Positions 47,030-58,765 are shown, counted from the first letter of the stretch. The stretch is DNA of 64,000 bases from Eumeta japonica (GCA_005406025.1 BGZK01000106.1:62001-126000); one strand, 5' to 3'. Program-made: numbers and translations. Notes: a model not told the origin generated them from the letters alone.

Positions 47030-47265
47030 TCTATGAGGTACCATGCTGTCACAAAATATATACGTGACAGCTTCCACTGTTGCGCTTGAGAGTTTGAGAG
47101 GAGAGAGCCCCCTCTATCAGATATCCTATTTCTGTCAAAAAGGCTGGTGACGTATTGATGACTACTCTGGGGTTGTGAGTGTCCACGGGCGTCGGTGATC
47201 CCCTGCTCTCTAATGGCTCGCTTACTCTTTTACCTCTCGAAGATACTATTAAAACAATCATAAAC
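47030..47265 (+). mobile_element. Repeat tail with GGCGGTGATCGC-type box, copy 1
   Basis: The order AAAAGGCTGGTGACGTATTG, CTCTGGGGTTGTGAGTGTCC, GGGCGTCGGTGATCCCCTG, TGGCTCGCTTACTC is that of the well-known lepidopteran repeat tail I recall (AAGGCCGGCAACGCACTTG ... GGCGGTGATCGC ... CTCGTTTGCC). The same order occurs at 60890-61185. It is the 3' part of a SINE or LINE, degenerate, with no coding. The 70-codon minus frame across it is incidental. Confidence 0.6.
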
Positions 47266-47269
47266 TTTA

Positions 47270-48715
47270 TTATATGAAGATTTTACTTAATCAAAGATTA
47301 AGATCCTCATTGTGGGTGTATTAAGCAAATAAGGTTGCCAAAAACAAAATGATTTTGCATTTCTTCAATCCACCGTCTAAATTTTTTTAAATGTAATTTT
47401 AAATATAGATTGTGGTAGATATAACTAAGACCTAGGATGAATCTATAGTAGTGCCGGAATTGGATTCTGGAAAACATTCGGGATCGAAAGACAAGCGGGT
47501 CCCGGATCAGAACCTAGTTTAAAATTGAAATTGGGGCCGAAAGCGAAACCAAAGTTAAAACCAAAATTTAAGTTAAGACCAATTTAAGGATCGAATTTGA
47601 AAATGAACTTGAAAGTAGGACTAGGATGGGAAAGGTATAAAAGTTGAAACCGACGTATTTTAATTTTCTTAGGATTTATAATTTGCAAATATGTGCCGCC
47701 TGCTACCAAACACAATGTAAATTAACCCTAAGCTAAATAGCTTAGAGTTTCAGCTCATAATGTAGTCTGCTAAACCAAAGGAGAGTTTATTAGGTTTTAG
47801 TCGTTAGTTTTCTCAATACTGTTTCGGTCTTTTTAGTGCGTTACTTATCTGTTGATTTTTTTCAGTCGGGTTTTTTATTTATTTAATTATTTATTTTATT
47901 CTAGAATCCGTCCGGCACATTCCTATGAACGAAAACGTGTACTCTTATGACTTTTGTTTATCAGGCAATATGTAGTGATGATTGATAAGTACTATTGATA
48001 GCGTGTCAAACAAGACACAAACGAAAATTTAAATTGACGTAGGCTGTTGAATTGTCTAGACCGGGTAAAAAATGCATTATACGATATCTAACACACACTT
48101 GGACAATTTAAAGCCAAAATACGTCCATTTGAAGGCATCGATTACAAATTTATTCGAATGATTGAATTAAAATGGTTGTAATTTTTCCTAATTAAATTTA
48201 CAAACAAACATACAAGATGCGCGCGAAAAACATTACCCTTCCTTGTTAGTCGGATAAAACAAACCTATATAGCGAATATGTGTGATGAAAGAGCTGTCAA
48301 TGGTCGCCCTAGAAAATCTTACGCAGACCCAATTGTTGACATATTAAAAAGGGTCAAATTTTAAGCATCCGAAACCGACGAGCTTGCATGAAAGGATTGA
48401 TGTACGTCAGTGAAGCAAGAGATGTGTGCAAGGTCTATGGTATATGGAGATTTGTGGTCTCTCTTGCCGGGAAAAATGTCATCATATAAATGAAAATGAA
48501 ATCTTTTAAAATAACTTAGTTTACTTTTGAACCTAGAAGTACAACCCAATCATCAGAACGAATTTTGCGCTCATAGGGCATTCAAAAGAAAAAGATAATA
48601 TGTTTTTATGGGTAAAAAATATTTATTCTAACGATTAGTAATATGTAAATAAAAAGAATATCTACGTATTATAAAATTATATTTGCAATCTGTATTAGGT
48701 AAATATAGAATTATT
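47270..48715. other. AT-rich non-coding stretch
   Basis: 47500-47640 holds short purine-rich words repeated loosely (GAAACCAAAGTTAAAACC). No gene. Confidence 0.45.
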
Positions 48716-48719
48716 AAAT

Positions 48720-49105
48720 CTCTGAGCGAACGCCAGTTATTTACATAATTTCCGTATTACACGTGCCGCATTCAAATATTCATCGACGCCAAAATTACAA
48801 CGATATTTTCACACAACCCTAACCGAAAACTTTGTACACGATCGTAATTCAACGGGATGCAAACGGGGCGTTTAGGCGGCGCGCGCGCCGCACGCCGCTC
48901 GCGGCGCGCTGTTTGTTTTTGTACCGTAATTATTAAAATTTCGGGCGGCAGATGTCGTGTTAATCGATTTCACGTGCCCACGGATAATTTTTAATTGTGT
49001 CAGTTAATGATATACCGTGATCGCGATCGGTAGTCGCGTCGCTGCTTATTAACTTTTAATTATCAATAAACTATTCATGCCTTGTGAGGCGATGTGATTG
49101 CAGAG
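48720..49105. promoter_or_regulatory. Strong GC island, candidate conserved non-coding element
   Basis: This is the sharpest CpG-rich island of the window. A 16-bp perfect palindrome (GCGGCGCGCGCGCCGC, 48876-48891) is followed by GCCGCTCGCGGC. Around it are AATTTCCGTATTACACG, CGGGCGGCAGATGTCG (an E-box CAGATG), TAATCGATTTCACGTGC, TTTTTAATTG and GATCGCGATCGG. There is no open frame. It could be an enhancer or a promoter of an unseen transcript. Confidence 0.4.
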
Positions 49106-49479
49106 AAAAACTCAAACTTCTTTGGCCTTTTTTTATGGCGAAAACGTATGAGCTTTCGTGTAAATAAAATTTTCTAAAATCTACCAATCACGAATCGAAT
49201 TACAATTACTAATGTTCGGTTTTATGATTGTAATATGTTTTTATTGCAGGTGAAAATCATATCTAGAATTATCAGGTGTATTTATTAAAAAACAATAGAA
49301 CAATTTATATTTTTTTCTTGTACGACAATATTGTTAGTCTTTTATTTATAAAAATAATATGCAATATCAATTATAATAACTTCCATCGCTAAGGCAACGT
49401 TCGCTTCTATCTATTCTAATTTTGATAAAATAAAATGACTGAATAAAAACTCGTTTATTGAAATTGCGTCGATGTTCGA

Positions 49480-49785
49480 TCCTACTCTGGTTTCATTTTG
49501 TATCGCGCGTTCGCCCCGAGCGGTCGCCGACGTGCGTATTTAAGCACTCGCTTTGCACCTCATTCATAACGATTCATAACAACCGATTTATTGTTTCGAA
49601 TGTTAAAACAATAAATTGACATCAATAATTAACTTGGTTAGCTAGTAAATGTCCATTTATAAATGGTAACTGTTGTACAACAAGAAATAACCAGAACACG
49701 TGCCTCGTCCATCACGGCTGGCCGACGCCTGCAGGTCACATTGTCCAGTGCAACCTTGCATTCTATGATGGATAGAACAAAACGT
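49480..49785. promoter_or_regulatory. GC-richer island
   Basis: CGCGCGTTCGCCCCGAGCGG, CCGACGTGCGTATTTAAGC and ATCACGGCTGGCCGACGCC. The GTATTTAAGC could be TATA-like, but no downstream exon is seen. Confidence 0.3.
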
Positions 49786-49799
49786 GCAAAAATATGAAG

Positions 49800-49834
49800 T
49801 TGTCATTCTATTTGCTGTAGAAATAGAATGACAA
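49800..49834. repeat. Stem-loop, 14-bp perfect stem, 7-nt loop
   Basis: TTGTCATTCTATTT (49800-49813) pairs with 49821-49834 around GCTGTAG. A third partial copy of the arm, AATAGAATG, follows at once. Confidence 0.8.
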
Positions 49835-50695
49835 TAGACAATAGAATGGCGGTTCTCTTTTTCATAAATAGGAGCAAACTAAATGATTTCTTTCTTTATT
49901 TAGCATATGTGCTATTAAAAGAACAATGTAACTGTAAAATTATCAAAGTTTTAAAAAATAAATACTGTCTAGAAGGCGTACCAAGAAAGTTCAAAGTTTT
50001 ATCTTTTTGATATTCATTTATTACGTAAATTACTCCTATAAACTTTTATAACACAGAGTAGTCAAACTTTGTAAATTGACTTATAAATTTCTTTATTACA
50101 TTACTTAAAAATATCCTTCTATGTAATGCTTATTTTTTTGGCAAACTAAGAATCTCACCAGAAATCTTACTGTACATTTAAACGGGACGACTCATAATGA
50201 TGACACACGGACACAAATGTTGTCCCCAAATCTTATATAAGTCATCAAATAAAACATTTAAGAGAGGGGAAAAATTGTCCTGATAGATCAAAATTGCTGA
50301 TCAAATGTTGTTCAGAATCATCAAATTTATAAAATATCTTCAAAGTCCTGTTTGATGTAACATGAATGGATCTGTGTTTGTTTCGACAGTCATTTTTAGT
50401 AATAGAAATATCAAAAATTGTGATTGTTGTAGGTCTAGATTGTTTTTTGAAGTTATAATTCTTTTGGCACGTTTGGATGAGAGTGAATTTGTGAGCTGCG
50501 CGCGCACAAACGACATGATGAAGTTAGCCACAGAATAGAAATAATAAAAAAATATATTTTCAACACTGAATATAGTTACAAACAGATTGAAGCTGCCCGC
50601 TTAGAATTCGAATTTCGAATAATGAGAGAATTTATGTACATTTAATATAAGAAAATAGATTATTTTAAAATTTAAACTGAACTTTATTGACTGTG
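49835..50695. other. AT-rich non-coding stretch
   Basis: Nothing recognised. Confidence 0.5.
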
Positions 50696-50700
50696 TTGGC

Positions 50701-52126
50701 GAATACTTTGATACTCTATGGTAATCAGCGTCTGATGATGGAGCTGGAAGGTGGCCATAGGAACTCCGTAATTAAACGACGCAACCCCATCGAGTTTGGG
50801 CTCGTTTGATTCCTCTTGACGAGTACTTTGATACTATATGGTAATCAGCGTCTGATGATGGAGCTAGAAGGTGGCCATAGGAACTCCGTAATTAAACGAC
50901 GCAACCCCATCGAGTTTGGGCTCGTTTGATTCGTCTTGACGAGTACTTTGATACTATATGGTAACCAGGGTCTGATGATGGAGCTGGAAGGTGGCCATAG
51001 GAACTCCGTAATTAAACGACGCAACCCCATCGAGTTTGGGCTCGTTTGATTCGTCTTGACGAGTACTTTGATACTATATGGTAATCAGCGTCTGATGATG
51101 GAGCTGGAAGGTGGCCATAGGAACTCCGTAATTAAACGACGCAACCCCATCGAGTTTGGGCTCGTTTGATTCCTCTTGACGAGTACTTTGATACTATATG
51201 GTAATCAGCGTCTGATGATGGAGCTGGAAGGTGGCCATAGGAACTCCGTAATTAAACGACGCAACCCCATCGAGTTTGGGCTCGTTTGATTCCTCTTGAC
51301 GAGTACTTTGATACTATATGGTAATCAGCGTCTGATGATGGAGCTGGAAGGTGGCCATAGGAACTCCGTAATTAAACGACGCAACCCCATCGAGTTTGGG
51401 CTCGTTTGATTCGTCTTGACGAGTACTTTGATACTATATGGTAACCAGGGTCTGATGATGGAGCTGGAAGGTGGCCATAGGAACTCCGTAATTAAACGAC
51501 GCAACCCCATCGAGTTTGGGCTCGTTTGATTCCTCTTGACGAGTACTTTGATACTATATGGTAATCAGCGTCTGATGATGGAGCTAGAAGGTGGCCATAG
51601 GAACTCCGTAATTAAACGACGCAACCCCATCGAGTTTGGGCTCGTTTGATTCTCTTGACGAGTACTTTGATACTATATGGTAACCAGGGTCTGATGATGG
51701 AGCTGGAAGGTGGCCATAGGAACTCCGTAATTAAACGACGCAACCCCATCGAGTTTGGGCTCGTTTGATTCCTCTTGACGAGTACTTTGATACTATATGG
51801 TAATCAGCGTCTGATGATGGAGCTAGAAGGTGGCCATAGGAACTCCGTAATTAAACGACGCAACCCCATCGAGTTTGGGCTCGTTTGATTCGTCTTGACG
51901 AGTACTTTGATACTATATGGTAACCAGGGTCTGATGATGGAGCTGGAAGGTGGCCATAGGAACTCCGTAATTAAACGACGCAACCCCATCGAGTTTGGGC
52001 TCGTTTGATTCGTCTTGACGAGTACTTTGATACTCTATGGTAATCAGCGTCTGATGATGGAGCTGGAAGGTGGCCATAGGAACTCCGTAATTAAACGACG
52101 CAACCCCATCGAGTTTGGGCTCGTTT
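50701..52126 (+). repeat. 120-bp tandem array, 12 near-identical units
   Basis: Units begin GA(G/A)TACTTTGATACT and end TCGTTTGATTC(G/C)TCTTGAC. They are 120 bp each, starting at 50701, 50821, 50941, 51061, 51181, 51301, 51421, 51541 (119 bp), 51660, 51780, 51900 and 52020. They differ only at diagnostic sites: TAATCAGCG or TAACCAGGG, GAGCTAGAAG or GAGCTGGAAG, and TTCCTC or TTCGTC. Only the first and last units read ACTCTATGG; all inner units read ACTATATGG. The 61-88-codon minus frames are by-products of the repeat. Confidence 0.97.
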
Positions 52127-52409
52127 TTAATGATGCCAAAGAAGTATAACTTCTCAAGCGCGTACTTATGTACACGCACCCAATTTTTTAAAATTTCAAC
52201 ATTCCTTGTTAAAAAAAGTTCGTGATGAAAATATAAGATGAAGACGTGAGGACCAACCCTAGCTCAGAAGTGTTCAACCTTTCGATTTCTGTATCCAAAG
52301 TAAAAAGTCTATATTTAATATCGACCACGTGACTTTTATCAAGTCATCATTCATGTGGAGCACTACCATTATAACATAAAAGTACAAAAATATGTACAAT
52401 AATAAATAC
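52127..52409. other. Non-coding stretch
   Basis: Short AT-rich flank after the array. No feature seen. Confidence 0.4.
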
Positions 52410-52645
52410 TGTGCAGGACATAAATGAGTTCAAACGCCAAAACTCATCGCAATGGCGCTGTATGGTTTACAATTAATAACTTAATAGGGCCGGTAATAGA
52501 TAGTTTTATCACGTGCTACTATTTGAACGTCATTAGGCCAATTTTAATGGGCGAATGCCGTGTCTGCCCGTTGCGTAGTGTTCACGCGCTTAATAAGGTA
52601 TGCTACACACCGGCCCTTTTGTTAATGCTATAATAATATGATTGA
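52410..52645. promoter_or_regulatory. Candidate conserved non-coding element
   Basis: CAATTAATAACTTAATAGGG, TTTTATCACGTGCTAC, GCCAATTTTAATGGGCG and CTTAATAAGGTATGC. Dense homeodomain-like cores plus an E-box in a GC-balanced island make this one of the better regulatory candidates. The 69-codon frame across it is not recognised. Confidence 0.4.
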
Positions 52646-53120
52646 CGAAGGCTGTAAACACCGAAAATGTCTGTAAACGGCACCTATGTAAGGATTCCCA
52701 GTGCCAAAGATAAACCTGTTAGAAATAATGGCGCAAAATTAAATAGCTCCCGAAATATGTTTATTCAAATTGAATCGTTTTAACTTTAATCGTTTTTAAA
52801 TACATAATAGCAGAAAATGAATTACAATTTTCCAGCAAATTAAATCACTTAAGTGAAATTGTTTAGGTTCATAAACAGCACAGCTTATACAATAATGAAA
52901 AGAAAAATATTCATCTCTTTATGTTATTATAAATTGATAGAAAGAAAGATTGCTTTCTTACCATTAATTCAATCAATCCATCAACGACAGATTATGTGAT
53001 CTTTATGAAGTTAAGCTTCTTAAGCTTGTCTATATTTCTGCAAGCGACAGTGTGTAGCTAACCTTATTACCATTTCCAGTGTACCTCAATAACAGTGAAA
53101 GGTTTCTGATACTCCAGTGT
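52646..53120. other. AT-rich non-coding stretch
   Basis: Nothing recognised. Confidence 0.45.
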
Positions 53121-53124
53121 ACCT

Positions 53125-53305
53125 ATTCAAAGTTATTGACGTTTTAATAGCCGCGTTTTGTTCTTTTATTGCGCGACGGCGGCTTTTCACCGTATCGCCC
53201 CTTATTGGATTGTGGTCGCAATGATATCTTTACGACGTGGGAGTGGTTTCTCTAGTGGCCATCAAATTATGACAAATACTAATAATTTTCGATGGGCGTA
53301 GACCG
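53125..53305. promoter_or_regulatory. GC-richer island
   Basis: GCGCGACGGCGGCTTTTCAC, CGTATCGCCCCTTATTGG and GGCCATCAAATTATGAC. Composition only. Confidence 0.3.
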
Positions 53306-55790
53306 TAAACGTTAGTGTCTTGTGACATTTTGAATATTACGATTGACAAATTGAAAGGTCGGTTTATTTGAAACGATAGGCATACCGGTCTTATTTCATA
53401 GACATTTACAAATGTTTATTTAAATTAAATTAAGTTTTTTGGGCAGTGCACGTAAATGTGACCGTAATAAATAATTGCTATCAAAAATATTCTTTAATAG
53501 GTTTCCGAATGCAATTGGAAAAAATACTACCTAAATCACGATATTTACGATGAGGTGCATCAAAACTTAAAAACGTCAAATATTACAGTCACGATTAAGA
53601 GTTGCATTTTTTTTTCCTTTGCTGCAAACCGCTGTTAGAGAAGCGCTAGATAGCGCAGTTAGTTTATCCATCGCGTAGAGCTACGTTAGTTTGTACAGAT
53701 ATCAATCGATATAGATTAAATAGCTAAAGAAAAATAGATTAGACGACATAATGTAAATTGAGAATTTATTGTATTTTCAGTTTATTTGGCCAAGAATGAT
53801 CAAATAAAGGCCATTTTTAAATTCGAACATCAAAATCAAACGGATGTTATGTGTAATAATGAAGTATTTCATCAACTTAAAAGATGTACAACTTATATAT
53901 AAAAATACGTCATTGGATATTTATTATGGAAAAGTTTTCAAAGCGTCCGTGAAAAAATAATATATATTTATATATTAATGGCTATAATTTAAAAAAAATG
54001 GATTATCTTTATAAAAGCACCATTTCTGTTGCATTCCAATTATGTATACTAAGAAAAGTGACCAAGCATCAAATAAAAATCCAATAAAAAAAAACTCAAT
54101 TTGTGTAATTAAGTGACAATCGTCAAATGGTAGGAAAAAGCTAAAAAATCCGAAACAATCCAAGCGTGGCGACGCGCCGAGATCTGTCGATAAAGCAACA
54201 GCACTTTAGTTAAATTAAAATTCTTTTTAGTTGCTTATCAAACGCGATAGATGGCGTTAGTACACGTCACGACTAAATCACGACTTTAAGTCCGATGCAT
54301 AAAGCTTATATCTCTTAAACAAAATCAAAGTACTAATTTAATAACTTTAATTAAATAGTTATTAGGTCATCGCATAAACATCTTTATTAACGAGCGATAA
54401 AGTTGGGAATGGTTTATTCTGTTTGTCTTAATTTCGTATGGATTCGGCCATAGATAGCATGAGAGCGTTTATTGGAATACGATGTTTATTGCGACGGTTC
54501 TTTGCAATTTTTAATTTCTCTACATTGAAAAAATCAAGAAATTATCGTATATTGTTCGAATTTTCAAAATCTAGTTTTCATCGGATCTCTACGTTTTGTA
54601 TGTTTGAGGTCCTAATACGTCGTATGTACTATGTACGTCTACGTATATAATACGTTTGACATCCTAATACTAATGCACGTAAACACGCGCGCTGCGTGCG
54701 CGACCTACGTCTCATAACTTTTGAACGAATCGAACAATCGAAATGCGGTAACATTTGAAACAGTTTTCCTCCACTAAGATTTACTGAGCAATTGAATAAA
54801 TTCAACACAGTATATTTTAAGAAATCTAAAATTAAAAAGTTTTAAGTATAATTCCGTAATATTAACGATTTTTTTTTTGTTTTGTTTTAACTTGTAAAGC
54901 CTTTTCTTTGGACGATCAATTCATTGTCTTTTTATTAACTCATTGTCTCTTCATCGTATTCTCGGACACTGCAATTAAACTGCAACAATTAAAAAAAAAT
55001 GGAAATAGATTTCATTTTATTTTCATATGTGATATGTAATTTTCGGATTTTCAAAATTTAAAATGCTACAATTTTTAAACTAGTTGACCGGTTTGGCTCA
55101 AATTTGAACTAAACCTTTGTAATCATTCATAAAATATGTATGTTGAATTTTATTAAAGATCTCTAAAGAATTGTAGACGCTATTCTGCTGACAAGCTCCG
55201 CATTAAATCATATATATATACATATACATATATATAAATACATAAATGTATAAACCTTTCAACCATATGTATTTTATGACTCAGCTCGTCGAGTTAAGTC
55301 GGACAACAGCAAAATTTTTCAAAAGTTGCGTCATAAGGACAAATACAATAGTTAAATTTATATAAAATCTACTAAAAATAACCAAAAATAAAACTTAAAT
55401 TGCCTCCCGTTATAAAAAATACACTTCGGAACTAATAGATTTTTAACATTCGCTTCCAAAGTATTTACATAATATTTATCTTATCGAAAACATTTATTAT
55501 TTTATTGCAGATTTATAAAATTAAACAAAAGACAATAAGAATTACAAAGTTAACAAAGTTAGGTCACAATAATGTTGAATAGATAATTCGTCAGGTGACA
55601 TATAAATATAAAGTTAATGTAATTATAAAGACAAATGTAATAAATAACAATGCATATTTTGTATCAAGAAAATGAAAGGTGAAAAAAATTCTAAGTTTTT
55701 CATATTGAATTCGAGCATTCAAAATAAAATTACCTAACTACGAAAAAGGCGAAAGTTTTCTGTGTTGTTAATGAGACTAACGAATTGTTA
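53306..55790. other. AT-rich non-coding stretch
   Basis: Small patches such as GAAGCGCTAGATAGCGCAG (53640) and GATAGATGGCGTTAG (54247) are of the ATAGATGGCGCT type often seen in moth repeats. No gene. Confidence 0.4.
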
Positions 55791-55792
55791 TT

Positions 55793-55905
55793 AGGGTTCC
55801 GTATCATTGGATGTCTATGGGATCCTTTTATTAAGGCTCCGCTGTCTGTCTGTCTATCCATCTGCTTGTTTGTCTGTCTGTTAGCGGGTGGAAACTCAAT
55901 TGGCA
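55793..55905 (+). repeat. GGTTCCGT / GTCTGTCTGT dispersed repeat fragment
   Basis: TTAGGGTTCCGTATCATTGG, AAGGCTCCGCTGTCTGTCTG and further CTGTCTGT runs follow the order I recall for a very common lepidopteran repeat. A relative starts at about 59488 with ACGGAACCCTTATAATTTCG. Confidence 0.55.
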
Positions 55906-56525
55906 TTTCAAAAATGAATTTTTGTTAAGAGTGAGATTGAAAGATGGCGGAAGAGGGCATTAAAAACTAAATTAATGATTTTTAATTTAATTATTACTAA
56001 ATGTTCGTAATTAATTAAAAGCCATCTAACTTTTCAACATATTTATTGTAAAAAATGGACGAGCTTAAACACGTTCACTGATTTCCCGGACACGCCTTCA
56101 CTAGTATCAGATATATACATATCAATAAATTTAAATATACAACCAAAAAATATCGCTTTTGTAAAAATCACTTTTTGCATATTTTGGATTATTTTATCAT
56201 GTGAATCTGTCATTTGTCATAGTTATGTAGTACCAAAAGCAGTTTACAACGTCGCTACCTACTCACGTTTGTTAAATGTTAGATCTGACAAATTCAACAT
56301 ATCGGAACTCGAAAGCTTACCCATTTGATATTTTGTCGTATTTCTATTCGACTGTCTGTACATTTCCCATTTTTAATATACTACCAAAAACAAGATATGC
56401 AATATTTAAAAGGTAATTACAATATTTTAAAATGGAACTCCTTGGCTGTTGAGTACAGTTTGATTCATGTAACTGTCAATTGTTTTTACACTGTGGCGTC
56501 ATTTTGAAAATTGCGTGTCTATATC
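55906..56525. other. AT-rich non-coding stretch
   Basis: Probably includes the untranslated 5' part of the mariner relic that starts at 56529, though its terminal inverted repeat was not identified. Confidence 0.4.
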
Positions 56526-56528
56526 ACC

Positions 56529-56694
56529 ATGGATTTAATGCGTGAAAATTTTCGTGCTATGATTTATGACGTGGGCTGACTCAAAAAAAAATGCATCGAT
56601 CGACTCATTTCGACTTTTAGGGGTGAAGCATCATCGAAAACTACTGTATCATTGGATTAGCGAGATTAATCGTGGGCGGTCTATGCTTTCCACC
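56529..56694 (+). mobile_element. Mariner transposase relic, N-terminal piece
   Basis: ATG at 56529 opens MDLMRENFRAMIYD. After frameshifts the frames give CIDRLISTFRGEAS, SKTTV and YHWISEINRGRSMLS, the first helix-turn-helix region of a mariner transposase. It breaks off at about 56694, where a second relic in the opposite orientation begins. About 55 codons remain of a protein usually near 340 residues. The copy is dead through stops and frameshifts. Confidence 0.75.
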
Positions 56695-57680
56695 AAAAAA
56701 TTTGCCCATGAACTTGAATAATTTGTAGTCTGACGATACAAGGTCAGAACTAAATGCCGGATGCTGGAGGGGTTCAATACCACCAAGTCATTCGATTTGT
56801 CCCGCGTAACTTCCGGAGTATGTTGTCTAATACTGTCGTATTGGAAGGGCATTTGTTTTTTGTTTATTAAACTTGGAAGTTAATATCTCGGCAGTGATAG
56901 TTCGGCCGTTTGGGACTAGTTCAAGGCACACTGAACCTTTACAATTCCATCAGACAAATAATAAGATACAGCACAAATAGACCTCTCTACACGACGGGTT
57001 CGTATCCCTTGTCTAACCACTAATTTAACATGTTTGGGTTGTTTAGATAAATCCATTTTTCATCGCAAGTAACAACGTGAGTTCAATAAAACGATCATCT
57101 TTTACCCGGACAAGTAGCTGTTTGCACACTCCTACTAGTGACGTTCCTCTTAAATCTTGTTTAATTCGTGGGACACAATTTGACAAGTTTTATACGTTTC
57201 ATCCAAAGATTTTAAATGGCGATGTACGGTTGCTTTAGAACAGGTGTGGGCCACCTTTGACATGTTGTGGGCCAAACTTTTGTATGCAAATACGTTCGCG
57301 GGCCGCGTGCAAAAGTAGTGCATTTTAAAGTGGTGTTTTAAACTAGTGTTCATAATTTTTAGCGATGGATATCAGACACGAAATTTTTCAAAATATTTCG
57401 CGGGCCGGATCAAATCTTACAGCGGGCCGGTGGTTGCCCACATATGCTTTAGAAGTTCCAAGGAAGTCCGATATTCGGCGAGTGCCGGCACTGGGTTGGT
57501 CTTCTACTACCTTCTTTGTAGCCTCAATTTCCCATACAGGTCGGCGACCAGAGCGCGAATGATCTACCATCGTCAAATCTCCACTATTAGAACAGTTAAA
57601 CCTAACGCTGTTCTGTTCTTTCATTGGCTGCATCTTCTTTAATTTCACATATTCTGCTTGTTACCGCGTCTACTTTAAAC
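56695..57680 (-). mobile_element. Mariner transposase relic, nearly complete, interrupted
   Basis: On the minus strand, in order: GDLTMVDHSRSGRRPV, a DFLGTSKATVHRHLKSL helix-turn-helix (read across the inserted MITE), KTCQIVSHEL (cf. WVPHEL), TCDEKWIYLNNPN with the first catalytic Asp at 57062-57064, QYDSIRQHT with the second at 56835-56837, and FSSDLVSSDYKLF with the third at 56728-56730. The last two are 107 nt apart, fitting the D34D spacing of mariners (105 nt) plus a frameshift. Stops and frameshifts show it is inactive. The 67-98-codon frames on both strands are parts or shadows of it. Confidence 0.85.
57233..57454. mobile_element. hAT-type MITE nested in the mariner relic
   Basis: The element is 57241-57446 (206 bp). 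CTTTAGAA lies directly outside both ends (57233-57240 and 57447-57454), an 8-bp target duplication. The ends are CAGGTGTGGGCCACC and the complement of CATATGTGGGCAACC, with inner CGCGGGCCG and GCGGGCCGG words as in CAGGGGTGGGCA-type hAT MITEs. With the element and one duplication skipped, the mariner frame reads GTSK then ATVHR without a break, so the insertion site is exact. Confidence 0.92.
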
Positions 57681-57684
57681 TTTT

Positions 57685-58385
57685 GTTTCTTATAATGTTT
57701 TTACAATACACGAATTTCATGTTTATCACAATCCATACATTTTATTACAAAAACATGTAGCTTCGTTAATTAACACAGACAATATCATTAAAAGATAGTC
57801 AAACACCTGTACTCTGCACAGAATTGAAGACTTGTTCTAATGAGTTATTTGATGTGTAAGGAGAAGCGTATGAATTTCAGTTATGAAAATTGACATTACT
57901 TGAAAGACACCCCCAGTAATAATGAAAGGAAAATGTACGCGTTGACTATAATATGCACAAGTATGTTGCACACAGGGTGCCAAGCATAACAACTCCACTC
58001 TTTGTTAACGCTCGATTTCGCTCTGCGTGTAATTTGCACACCGTTAGTTATAAACCAAAATCGATTTTTAAGCAGTGAACTCCATTAAACTCCGATTAGT
58101 ATTCAATTGAAAGAAACATAATAGTGAAGTTATAATAATATAAACTCACGCCTATTTCCCAGAAGGATATGCAGAGACTATAGATTTTCACACGGCACGT
58201 TATTTGCATATCTCTCTTTCCTCATTAACATCCATCAATTTTTACATTCAAGCTCGTCGGTTTCGGTTTTCTTAAAATCCAGCCCTTTTTTTAATATGCC
58301 GCCAATTTGTTCTGCACAGGTATTTGTTCTTCGCCTTCGCTCTTTAGGTTTGTGAAGTTGTGTTGCATAACAATAACAGTTAAAT
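57685..58385. other. AT-rich non-coding stretch
   Basis: The start may include the 5' end of the minus-strand mariner. Otherwise nothing. Confidence 0.4.
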
Positions 58386-58389
58386 CCGA

Positions 58390-58765
58390 ATAACTAATCG
58401 GCAACTGTTATTTATATTAAACAGCGTCCCCGGCGGAAGCGTGCGGTCGGAAGCGGTCGCCGGCGCACGCGCGTGCACGTGCTTTTACACATTTCGGGCC
58501 GTTCCGTCCGCGATGCTATCGGATAATCGACGGCGCCCGCCGGCGAAATTAACGATCTATATCTGGCGCTGAATAAATAACGTGTCGCGGGGTGTTCTCG
58601 TCCGCTGTCTCGTTATTAAAATGTCTCTCGTCGTTTTTCGCCCGAAACGCAATGTCAGCAATTTAATTACGTGACGAAATTCGAGGTATCGATGCGGAAC
58701 GAGTGGTTGTTCAGTCCGTGCGCTGGTCGAATGTTTACGACGAGCGCGCAAAGTTAAATATAATT
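58390..58765. promoter_or_regulatory. GC island, candidate conserved non-coding element
   Basis: CAGCGTCCCCGGCGGAAGCG, CGCACGCGCGTGCACGTGC and GACGGCGCCCGCCGGCG, then GCAATTTAATTACGTGACG. A 64-codon minus frame is not recognised. Next to 48720-49105 this is the strongest CpG-rich block. Confidence 0.35.

Noticed and set aside
50701..52126. CRISPR-like array
   Set aside because: Whole 120-bp units repeat without unique spacers, no cas genes, and the sequence is eukaryotic.
50845..52179. 61-88-codon minus frames with identical peptides
   Set aside because: Products of the 120-bp tandem repeat (a multiple of 3), not a repeat protein; no start, promoter or continuation outside the array.
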